This document shows positions 31,280 through 41,047 of a stretch of DNA of 42,321 nt, piece after piece (within the stretch, counting starts at the first letter, position 1; the number at the start of each line of letters is the position of its first letter). The position numbers and the translations under genes are program-made. Where the stretch lies: NCBI GenBank assembly GCA_001931905.2, contig MSJI02000027.1:1-42321 (forward strand), written 5' to 3'. The notes under the pieces were generated by a model, which searched no databases, was not told the DNA's origin, and was given only the letters and a program-made list of their open reading frames with translations. The DNA is from Cladosporium sp. IMV 00045 (lineage: Eukaryota; Ascomycota; Dothideomycetes; Cladosporiales; Cladosporiaceae).

Positions 31280-33198
31280 CTACCTATACTTAGCCGGGAA
31301 AGCGAACGCCTCCATGCCCTCGGTGACCTCTTCGTCTCTGCAAATCATGCGGCGCAAGATGGTAGCAGCGCCCGGAGCGAGAGTCGTGCCAAACCTGCCA
31401 AAACCGAAAGCGAGGTAGATCCCCATCGGATTGTCATCTTCGCCTTCGTGGCGCTCGTCGAGAAGTTTCGCCGGAATCTTGCCGATGATGGGCTTCTGGT
31501 TGAAAGAAGTGCTGATGAGGGAGCGGCCGTCGACGACGTCGGTCGCGCCTTCTGCTTCGTCGAAGCCGACAATTTGCTTCTTGGCTAGTTTCCTGGCTTT
31601 GCTGTTTGACTGGTCGCCGATGCCGTGTTTGACGCGAGCTTCGGTCGGAGTGACGTGGGAGTTGTTTTGCTCTCCGCGGACGGCGGCGACGAGGATTTCA
31701 TTGGTCTCCGTTTGGGTAGAAATGAGAGCGCCTTCACCGAATGCCCTGCTGCGGAGCATCAAGCCGACGTCGTCGCGGTCTTGGAATCCCGCGCAGCCGA
31801 TGCGAGTCCACTCGTAGCGCTGCTGGAGATTGTCAACGTCCGGGAGCCAAATGGCGAGCATTTTGAGGGCCATTGGGGTCCATGGACCAGCGGCAAGGAT
31901 GAGGTTGTGGCAGGGGATGTTGGTCCAGCGGCTGTCTCCTTTGGCACTGCTGACGTCCACTGCTTGCAGCTGCGCTTGCTTGGTCTTCTCGATGGCGCTG
32001 ACTTCCTGGTGGAAGCGAAACTGGACTCCAAGCTCATCGCACTCCTCGTAGAGCCAGTCTGCATAGCGGCGGGTGGAACTATCAATTTGTTAGTTTTGAA
32101 TGCTCAACAGCGCGTGTATGCATACAGGGGCACTTACATTCTGCCAACGTCGCTCTCATAGAAGCTGAACACATCTTCGGGGCCAGTATTGAACCATGAA
32201 GGCGGCATGATAGTCAGGTCGGACTGACTGTCGGATGCGCCCTTAACGTGAACAGCACGTTTTGGCTGGAAGTGGACTTTCTCGCCGATCTCAGGGTCGC
32301 TCAAGATCTGGTGCCAGGCGTCCAGACTGACATCCAGTACAGGACCTAGCTTCTTAGGCACACCATCCCTTGTGATCAATCCCGCGCAGTCGTGAGATGC
32401 CAGTTCGGCGTAGCTGTCACGGGCCTCTACGACAACGATCTCGTGCTCTGTACCAGAATTTGCGGCATGACACGCCAGCTCTCGAGCGATGGCGAGCCCG
32501 ATTACGCCCGCTCCAACGATGACTGTCGTTTTGCCTTCAAGGTGATCGATTATTGGGAGTCCAGAGTCTTTGCGCGACTGTTCGTCCTGCACACGTTGCA
32601 TTCTCGATGGCCTATCCTCGCCAAGTGGATTTGCCTGCGAAGCGGCGCGCTTTTTGGATGCGCTCTCAGCGAGGCGTGCTGCATCTCGAGGGTGAAGCAT
32701 AAAATCGCTCGGCGACTGCTCTCTGTCACTGTCCTGGTCGAGTCTGGGCCTCTTGGCCGCAGGGCCTTGCGGATACTCCAGAGGCTGCAGAGACTGGGTC
32801 CTGCGCTCTTCGGCAATCATCTTCTGCATACGCGCGGTTCTTGCTTCGAACGCCGGCCAACACTTGGGATCTACGGTGCTCGAGAACCTGCACCAGCAGC
32901 CTTCTTTGTTCTGCGCTTCGCCTTCGAAAATCTTCTCGTCGTAAGTGTTGTAACGCTCGCCGGTCCAGCAGGCGATGCACATGCGCTTGCCGCAATTGGC
33001 ACAGGCGACGCACCATTTGGTTCCCGCCATGGGGCGAGAGCAGATGTTGCATTTTGCCGTTTGCTTCTGGAACTCGACTTTCCATTTATTTGGGTAGTCG
33101 TCGGCTCGGCCATGATTTGGGTCAGGCGCAGTTGTCAGTGGTTTGCCGGTTTTCCCATAATGAACGATCAAGGGAGGTAGATCTTCTGTTGAAGACAT
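31280..33198 (-). CDS. Cysteine-rich (putative zinc) domain fused to a DAO-type FAD oxidoreductase
   Basis: Exons are 32138..33198 and 31280..32078 with a 59-nt intron (GTAAGT donor, CTAAC branch), coding 619 residues. Residues 50-113 carry ten cysteines (CNIC, CVACANC, CIAC, CWC and C113), spaced like a multi-zinc finger of no family I can name. A KRPR basic patch near 149-152 could be a nuclear signal. From about 222 a DAO/GlpO-type flavoprotein begins with the dinucleotide fold TTVIVGAGVIGLAIARELA and continues through EARDSYAELASHDCAG to AFGFGRFGTTLAPGAA near the C-terminus. DAO enzymes oxidise amines such as D-amino acids, sarcosine and dimethylglycine. Both parts lie in one uninterrupted first exon, so the fusion is not a splice-model artefact. 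Substrate and location are inference. Confidence 0.85.
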
Positions 33199-34600
33199 AG
33201 TGTGAGAGAGATGATGCGAGGTAGGAATGTGTTGCAATGATGTTGGGGGTAAGATGTGTGAGGATTCTAAGCTTTGGCGTTTCGGTCGGTGGTGAAGTGA
33301 GGTTGGATGTAATGTTTGTTATGTCTTGCCTTGTAGGTGACTGATGGGAAAGTTCGAGTCGGATATTGGTGAAATAGGGAAGGAGCGGTTGGACAGAGGG
33401 GTTCCTTCCTTTCTCAGTCAGAGATGCAGTCACTTCTTGTTGCAAGGTCGGATTTATTGTTTGCCACAGTTGGTCACTCAATACCTTAACAATGCGCTGT
33501 TCTTTGCATCTAGTGAATGCCATTCTGCAACTTGTGCCTTCTACAGCCGACACTTCCCATGTTTGCGGCGATTGGGGTATTCACACGGGCTCTCGATCCT
33601 GTGCTTGGTGAATTGCTGCTACTCCATGGTCACTAATGAATCGAATAGGGGTGGTGTAAAACGTATCAGTATTCGAGTACATCGATTTTCAATACATGTG
33701 ATACTCCCCTTTCTGGAGGATGCTTCACATGTCAAATAAAGTCGCATCTCCAAGATGCCGGGCGCTGATATCAAGACCGGGTGTCCCTACAGGCAAAAGT
33801 ATGGAATTACGGACTCGATTTCAAGTCTATCCCTGCACTGTACATGAATGTGGCAGCAGGCGTTAGTCCGATGTCGAGAATACCGCAACACCTCCTTCTA
33901 CAACATGCTTTCGGATGAAGCCGAAATGGGCTGCAGACTAAGGCATCATCATTATGTGCTATGCATGAAGATCTTCTTCAACGCTGCTGTTGCTTCAGAA
34001 GGGTGTTCAATCGTGTTTTCTTCTGGAATGGTGGTTTCTCGGTCGTCATGCCTTCTGTGTCTTTGCGTTGCAGTGAGAGAAGGCTCTGCCGTCACTTGTC
34101 TGCTTACATGTCACATGTGATCGTCCTGCAATACTTTGGTTCACGTTGTTGGACCGAGAGGTTCGTTCCATGCAGTTGGTTGAGAGTCAAGGCGGGCCGA
34201 ATGCACGTGCAGTCAACGTTTCGTGGGGAGGATTGGGATGACTTGTCATGGAGGCTGGAGATGGTCTGATCGAGCGTGCAAGGCTGTGAATGGTAATGTG
34301 TCGTGTGACCTGTTGACGGTCAAGACAGTCGTGCCACCACGGTGTTTGGTTAAGCTGAAGATTGGAAAGAGATGTATGAGAACAAATACTTCTTGACAAG
34401 GGCGAAAGGCCCATACCTACCTAGGCAATTAAGTACGCAGGACCCTAGATTTTCCGCTCGGCTCGACGTCCGCCATGCTTGCGGAGAGAGAGTGGAGTCG
34501 GTGGAGACTTTTTGGCTAGCAGCCTGCCGCATTGAGAGTGGTGATGGAGGAAGGCCTGGAGATACAGGTGGCCTTCGCGATATCTGATTGCAAGGAACCT
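33199..34600. other. Divergent intergenic region, FAD-oxidoreductase side
   Basis: About 1.4 kb upstream of the minus-strand oxidoreductase. Short frames occur on both strands but none has domain character. A possible minus-strand frame at 33122-33553 overlaps the oxidoreductase start and is probably chance. Confidence 0.55.
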
Positions 34601-34928
34601 TGGAAGTCCTCTCTCGCCGTCGTCTAGATCACGTCACTTCCCTAGCGTGCGAAGTGCATGGAGCTTGATGGAAGTGTCCAAGCGCTCTATTGGCTGGACA
34701 AACACGTGAATCTGTCCTCTCTTCCTCATACACTACTACAGACACATCCTGCCGGCTATTCCTCACAAGCCCAGGACCATTGACCACTTCGCCTCGCACG
34801 TGACTGGCCATCGATCAGGTCCAGGTGGGACAAAAGTTTAAAGGCTGCGACATTGGCGGATTGAGCCGCACTCGGGTAAACCTCACCATCTACACATACA
34901 ATTCTCACAACAGGCCCAGCAGGTAACA
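34601..34928 (+). promoter_or_regulatory. Proximal promoter of the A-T-R-SDR gene with two CACGTG boxes
   Basis: CACGTG palindromes lie at 34703-34708 (within AACACGTGAA) and 34797-34802 (within GCACGTGACT), about 225 and 130 nt before the ATG. A CCAAT box on the minus strand (ATTGG near 34689) and a TTTAAA near 34837 also fit a core promoter. CACGTG is a bHLH site; the first copy overlaps the core of the inositol/choline-responsive type element CAYRTGAA. Confidence 0.45.
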
Positions 34929-37900
34929 ATGCCGGTGCTTGATACGAAGAAGGACCTTTCGGCTCTGTTCTCCCTGCAGGTGCAGGCCACTCCGGATGCC
35001 GTGGCTCTGGAGGACGAGAAGACGACCTACACATATGCCGAGCTGGACGGCAAAGTCGAAGATCTCGCTCATGCACTCCGCAGTCATGGAGTCAAGCGAG
35101 ACAGCCTAGTCGGTGTCCTGCTTCCTCGGAGTGCCGACTACATCATTGCCTGCCTTGCGGCTCTGCGTGCCGGAGGTGCGTTCCTGGTGCTCGAGCTCGC
35201 ATATCCTCCGGAGCTGCTCGCAGATGTTATGGAAGATGCCACACCAGCGGTGGTGGTCACTTACCGCGCTGAAGTCGGCAAGTTCAAAGAAGGCGTCCCT
35301 CTTGTCATTGTCGATGAGCCTCAGAAGAGCGCAGAGTCAGATGCCAATGGCATGCCTCCGCCACCCGTCGAGACGGACCTCGACCGATTGGCATTTGTGG
35401 CCTATTCATCTGGCACTACCGGCAAACCCAAGGGCATTGCGAATCCTCACAGAGCATCTGTCTATTCATATGATCTCAGATTTGAGCTTTCTGACTTGCA
35501 GCCCGGTGACAGGGTGGCTGCTAATGTTTTCTTTATTGTAAGTGCTATCTGACTGACTCCTTTACATATGTCACACGCTAACAATTCAACAGTGGGAGAT
35601 CCTGCGCCCACTTCTCCGTGGTGCCACTGTGATCACAGTGCCAGATGAGGTCAGCTACGACCCTTCTGCACTGGTGCAACTTTTGGCCGCCAAAGGCGCC
35701 ACCGAGACGCTCATGACCCCTACTCTTCTCGCCGCTGTGCTCTCCCGCCACTCAGAGCTCGGTCAGCGTCTCCCCTCGCTCAAGACTCTTTGGCTCAACG
35801 GCGAAGTTGTCACCACAGATCTTGCGCGCCGCGCTATGGAGGCGCTGCCCAACACACGCCTCCTCAATGTCTACAGTTGCTGCGAGACGCACGAGGTTGC
35901 TTGCGGCGACATCAAGGAGATGTTCGACGAGAATGCTCAATATTGCCCCGTCGGCCCTCCCGTAGATCCCAAGCACATTTACATCCTTGATGACAGCGGA
36001 CAGAGAGTTGAAGATGGCACTAGCGGTGAGCTTTTCGTGGGTGGGCAGTTGCTTGCCCGTGGCTATCTTAACAGGCCAGACACGACCGCCAAGGCCTTCA
36101 CGCCGGATCAATACGACTCTTCGACTGGAAGCAGAATGTACCGTACTGGTGATCTTGCACGCCTACTGCCTTCAGGTGAGCTGGAAATTACGGGACGCGT
36201 TGGCGCCATGATCAAGCTGCGCGGATACTCAGTGGTTCCCGGCAAGGTGGAGAATGCCATTGCTGCTCACTTGGCAGTTACACAGTGCGCCGTCATTGCT
36301 CATGGAGATGGCCTTGACCGCCAGTTGGTGGCCTACTTCGTGCGCGATTCTGAAAAGTCTGAGGAACGTCCCACCTTCGAGATTGACGAGTCCGGATACT
36401 CTCCGTCAGCGAGACGAGCGCTTGCCGACTATCTCGCACACTACATGATTCCCGCATTATGGGTCGAGTTGGAAAAACTCCCTACGCACGAGGTTTCCGG
36501 AAAGGCAGATCTCAAGAATCTCCCCCCGCCACCAAAGCCTGCGAAGAGCGCAGGCAAGGCAGAGCCTAGCGCAGAGAAGGATCCCATTGACACCGACGCC
36601 GTTGCGGAGGTCTGGGCTGCAACTCTCAACATTTCTCGCAGCACCATCACACCCGAGCACAGCTTCTTCGATCTAGGTGGTCACTCGCTTTCTCTCGCCG
36701 ATTTGGCTTCCAGATTGTCCAGGAACTTCGGTTTCCGCGTGCCCGTCGCTCGCCTTGCCGACCCTGTCACTCTCAACGGACATCTCCAGACCATCCGTGC
36801 CGTTCGCGATGGCCAAATCGCCGAGGTTCAATCTGACCTGCCCGCCGCCTTGCGCAAGGATACCGTGCTGGACCAAGACATGCAACCGGCCGCAGGCACG
36901 ACGATGCATGGAGTGAAGAACGCCGACACGATCTTCTTGACCGGAGCTACTGGTTTCCTTGGTGCCTTCTTGCTACATGACCTTCTGGAGAACACCTCCG
37001 CTCAGATCATTTGCCTTGTCCGTTTCAGCGGCCCATCCGAGGCCGATGTTCCTTCTGGTATCGCGCGTATCCGTCGCAACTTGATCGACCTCGGTCTCTG
37101 GCGTGACTCCATCATGGAGCGCGTTGAGATCCTACCGGGTAACCTGTCGCGGAAGAGACTGGGCCTTTCTGTCCAGGCTTTTGATGAGCTTGCAGCTCGT
37201 ACCCAGGTTATCATCCACGCTGCCGCCACCGTCAACTTGGTCTACCCTTACGCTGCTTTGCGCGCAGCTAACGTCGGTGGTACCCGTGAGATCCTTCGCC
37301 TAGCGTGCAAGGGCGGTGCTACCCTGCAATACGTCTCTACCAACGGCGTGCTCCCGCCTTCGGCTTCCGGTCATGGCTGGCCAGAAGACTCTATGCTCTA
37401 CGTTGACGCCGTGCCTGAGAAGATCCTCGATGGCTACGGCCAGACCAAGTGGGCTGCCGAACAGCTAGTCCTCGAAGCCGGTCGCCGTGGCTTGCCAGTC
37501 CGTATCTTGCGCGCGGGTACTATCAGTGGTCACAGCGCAACCGGTGCGGCAAACGCCTGGGATCTTCTCACAGCACTCTTCGTTGAGTCTATCCAGCTCG
37601 GCTACAGGCCGGACGTGGAAGGCTGGCGTGCGGAGATGACTCCCGTCGACTTCGTCAGCAAGGCGATTGTCCATCTCGCAGACCAGACCCAGGCGAAGCA
37701 GCTTGTTTTCCACCTTGGCGATCCCGACCCCGTCGACACCAGCAAGGTTTTCGAAGACTTGACCGAACTCGGATACCCGACCAAGCCTCTTGAGTTCAAC
37801 GAATGGGTCAACTTGTGGACCGAGAAGAGAGGATCCGTCAAGGGTGGTGACGGTGCTTTCACAATCGACATCCTTCGCAGCGGTATGCCCAGCGTGGAAT

Positions 37901-38826
37901 TCTTGACCGGCATCGTCGTCCTCAACAACGCGCAGACCAGGCCTTTCCGTGCCATCGTCGAGCGCCCGCCTGTCGATCACGTCCTGCTCGAAACCTACGC
38001 TCGCCACTGGTACGCCAGAGGCTGGCTCTCCAAGCCTCCCGCCACCTCCCACGCTCACGGCGGCACCGCCCACGCATCCCGCAGGAGTGTCCTGACCGGC
38101 AAAGTCGCCGTGATCACCGGCGCCTCATCTGGCATCGGCGCCGCAGTCGCCAGCGCCCTGGCCCGAGAGGGCTGCCACATCGCCCTCGGCGCGCGCCGCA
38201 TCGACGCGCTGGAAAATCTGAAGCGCCGCCTCGCCGTGCGCGAAGGCAAAGTGATCGTGCGCAAGACCGACGTGACGGAAGGCGAGTCCGTCAACGCGCT
38301 CGTCGCCGCTGCGGAAGCCGAGCTCGGCCCCGTGGACATCCTCATCTCCGTCGCGGGCGTCATGTACTTCACCATGATGGCCAACACGGACATGAAGCAA
38401 TGGGAGCAAACCGTCGACGTCAACTGCAAGGGCCTGCTGCACTGCCTCTCCTCCGTGGTGCCCAACATGCTGTCCCGCGGGTCCGGGCACGTCGTCGCCA
38501 TCTCCTCCGACGCGGGGCGGAAGGTCTTCCCCGGCCTGGGCGTCTACTCCGCCAGCAAGATGTTCGTCGAGGGCACGTTGCAGGCTCTGCGTTTGGAGAC
38601 GGCGGGCAAGGGCTTGCGCGTCACGAGCATGCAGCCTGGCAATGTCGCGACGGATTTGTTGGGCATGTCCACCGATGAGGAGGCGCTGAAGCAGTACGGC
38701 GAGCCTTCGGGCGCGAAGGTGCTGGAGCCCGAGGATGTCGCGAATGCGATTGTGTATGCGCTCAAGCAGCCGGAGCACGTGGCTGTGAATGAGTTGTTGG
38801 TGGAGCCGAGGGATGAGCCGATATGA
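34929..38826 (+). CDS. NRPS-like A-T-R-SDR enzyme, probable glycine betaine reductase (ATRR type)
   Basis: Exons are 34929..35537 and 35593..38826 (55-nt intron, in phase), coding 1280 residues with four domains and no condensation domain. Adenylation (about 1-535): YSSGTTGKPKG, NVYSCCETHE in place of the usual NxYGPTE, YRTGDLARLL, IKLRGYSVVPGKVE. Carrier domain: FFDLGGHSLS with the phosphopantetheine serine at about 568. Thioester reductase R1 (from about 650): IFLTGATGFLGAFLL and catalytic YGQTK (about 818). SDR-type R2 (from about 1040): VAVITGASSGIG and YSASK (about 1188). This order is that of the fungal ATRR enzyme, which activates glycine betaine and reduces it twice, via betaine aldehyde, to choline. 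Related A-T-R proteins with other substrates exist, so substrate is inferred from architecture. Confidence 0.88.
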
Positions 38827-39658
38827 GGGTGCACAGTATGGGATTGTCGGTTCGAAGGGGCAAGAATCGGAGGAAGGCATGAGTGTTTGAGGGGATTGGA
38901 GTATACATAGGACACACACAAAAGCGGCACACAAGATTGTCCATGGATGGAAGAAACGACTTGCAGCAACAATAATGCGTCAGAACGGTAGTGAAGTATT
39001 TGGGAGCACGCGGATGTAATAAGCGGACATATAGTACAGAGTTACGTACAAAAAGGCGGGAAGCAGCACATACAACAAGCCTCTCACATCTCCCCTCTTC
39101 TCTTGATAAAAAAACACATTCCGAACCCTTCTAGAAATCGATGGCGGGAGAACCAAGGCTTTCCGGTAGGGCGAGGGGGGGAGAAAAGTCGAACCACACA
39201 GGAGGGAGCCGGAAGAAAAGTGTAGGCGGAACTAATCAAAAACACTACTGTGCCCGTTGGTGATGTCCGTGTTGTCTTCTGAATGCACAGGTGGATGGAT
39301 GTGCTGGCTGGATTCAATGATAACGTCGATATTGATAGCATAGATAGAGAATGTAGATACCAATAGATTCGCTGATAAATCAGAAAGACATCGCCTTTAC
39401 ACGCGCCTCGCTCTTCCTTCTCCCTTCTCCTTCATCTCTCATGCGGTGAAAACAAAACCAAATCCCAAGACCGAAGAAACTCCTCTCGAAAAGATCTCGA
39501 CGATTATGCAGATGGCGCGCAAATGCTCGAACGCTCGTACAATGAAAGAACGAAAAAGAAAAAAACAAAGCCAAACCAAACCAAACGTCAGCGTCGTAAG
39601 TCGCAACCCACCAGATCGAAAACACAATTCAAATCAATAGATCAACGAAGATCCCTCA
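38827..39658. other. Intergenic between convergent reductase and lysine-rich protein genes
   Basis: 832 nt, mainly two 3' flanks, with purine-rich runs. Frames here are short and lack domain character. Confidence 0.6.
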
Positions 39659-41047
39659 TCAACGAGCGACCGAATGCCCCGTAAAAAGCATCTTCAACCC
39701 GCTCGGCTCCTTCTTCTTCTCCTTCTTCTTCTCATCCTTCCCCTCCTTGCCCTCTTTCCTCGAACTCCGACTCTTCCCGCTTTTACTCGCACCACTCCTC
39801 TCACTCCTCACAGACTTCCCCGCCTCACTCTCCGCCCTCGCGACGCGACTCTTACTCTTCCTGCTCCTCTCCTCCCTCGGCTTGAAATCCGCCTCGGTCA
39901 ACCGTCCCTCTTCAATGAGCGTCTTGCTCGCGACGGGCGTGATGAACTCCCCATCGACGCTCGTGCCGACGCTACACGCCTGCTCGTCCGCGATACCGCG
40001 GCGCCATTTCTCAATACTGCTCAGTTCGCGCAGCTCGTCGTCGGGGAGGACGCTTTCCGGCGCGTCGATTTGCTGCTGCCCGGGTATGGGTTGCGCTTGG
40101 GGCCCTTCTTCCAGCGCTTTGGCGGCTTTGTTGGCTTGCATTTTCTTCACGATCTTGTAGCCGCCGAAAGCGATTACGGTGACGCCCACGGTCAGGCCGG
40201 CGGCGATGGCGAATTGCGGTGAGGCGAGGAGGGCCATGATGGCGGGGAAAGCGGCTTTGAGGCCTGGTAGGGCGCCGGGTGCGAGTTTGGTTACCATTGT
40301 GGAGATTTCGGCGAGGGTGAGGCCGACTGCTGCGAGGGCTTCGGGGTTTTTCTGCAGGTTCTCGATCGTGGCGCCGGCGGAGTGTTGCAGGCAGTTGCAC
40401 TCGTCGAGGAGGCGTTGCAGGCCGGTCATTTTCTCGCGCAGCTCGGCCGTGTCTTCGATTTTGCTGACGGGCATGGGCGGAGGGAGTTCGCCGTAGGCTA
40501 GGTCCATGTCGAGGCTGTTTCGGCGGCTGGTGGGTTGGCTGCGATTTTTGACGGGGACGTGGCTGGTGTGTCTGCGCGTGAGCTCGCCGGCTCGAGGCTC
40601 GAAGCCTTCGTCGTACATGGCTTCGCCTGCGTTGTCGAAGCGTAAGGGCGAGGGACGGTGGGTGGTCGTGCCAGAGAGTCGGGGGATTTCATCGCCGGTG
40701 AAGAAGCTGTCGCTGTATCCCCTCTCGGCGGGCGGTCGCTCGTGGCGGGATGGGACTGGTTTTCTTCTTGTTGCTTTGGAACCGTCGACGCTGCCTGCTC
40801 TTGAGCCTGCTCTTGAGCCGCCGCGGCTGCCTCTTGACTTTGCGTCGTCGTCGACTGTGAGTGCTTCGAGTTGGCTGCGTGCTTTCAGTTCTTGCTCTTT
40901 GACTTCTCTTTCTTTCGCTCTTGAGGATTTCAACTCTGCTTTCCTTTCATTGTATGCGCTCTTGGCTTCGTTGAAGACGCCGGCTAGGGTTTTGGTCGAC
41001 TTGACGATCTTGCCCGATTTGTTGACGACGGTGATGACTTGCGCCAT
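39659..41047 (-). CDS. Uncharacterised fungal protein with one hydrophobic segment and Lys/Ser-rich ends
   Basis: A 462-residue intronless ORF. Residues 25-65 are a charged, probable coiled-coil helix (AYNERKAELKSSRAKEREVK). Residues 70-185 are Arg/Ser-rich and disordered. A helical part around 200-260 (DTAELREKMTGLQRLLDECN) precedes a hydrophobic stretch at 265-298 that could be a membrane hairpin or single helix followed by KIVKKMQANK. The acidic segment 328-350 leads to a strongly basic tail ending in Lys/Glu runs and SGLKMLFTGHSVAR, encoded by a TTC/CTT-rich tract (39709-39745 on the plus strand). I recognise no named family; it resembles proteins restricted to filamentous ascomycetes. 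The ATG at 41047 is followed directly by sustained coding character. Confidence 0.7.
   Translation of the reverse strand: MAQVITVVNKSGKIVKSTKTLAGVFNEAKSAYNERKAELKSSRAKEREVKEQELKARSQLEALTVDDDAKSRGSRGGSRAGSRAGSVDGSKATRRKPVPSRHERPPAERGYSDSFFTGDEIPRLSGTTTHRPSPLRFDNAGEAMYDEGFEPRAGELTRRHTSHVPVKNRSQPTSRRNSLDMDLAYGELPPPMPVSKIEDTAELREKMTGLQRLLDECNCLQHSAGATIENLQKNPEALAAVGLTLAEISTMVTKLAPGALPGLKAAFPAIMALLASPQFAIAAGLTVGVTVIAFGGYKIVKKMQANKAAKALEEGPQAQPIPGQQQIDAPESVLPDDELRELSSIEKWRRGIADEQACSVGTSVDGEFITPVASKTLIEEGRLTEADFKPREERSRKSKSRVARAESEAGKSVRSERSGASKSGKSRSSRKEGKEGKDEKKKEKKKEPSGLKMLFTGHSVAR

Noticed and set aside
33122..33553. 143-codon minus-strand frame at the FAD oxidoreductase start
   Set aside because: Overlaps the first codons of the oxidoreductase in another frame and has no domain or start support.
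9083..38826. One biosynthetic cluster linking AdoMet decarboxylase, betaine reductase and the oxidases
   Set aside because: The genes are more than 20 kb apart and interrupted by HID1, a deubiquitinase and a mitochondrial kinase, which are unrelated housekeeping functions.
38125..38934. 269-codon minus-strand frame
   Set aside because: Antisense to the SDR domain of the A-T-R-SDR enzyme in GC-rich codons; Arg/His/Asp-rich with no domain.
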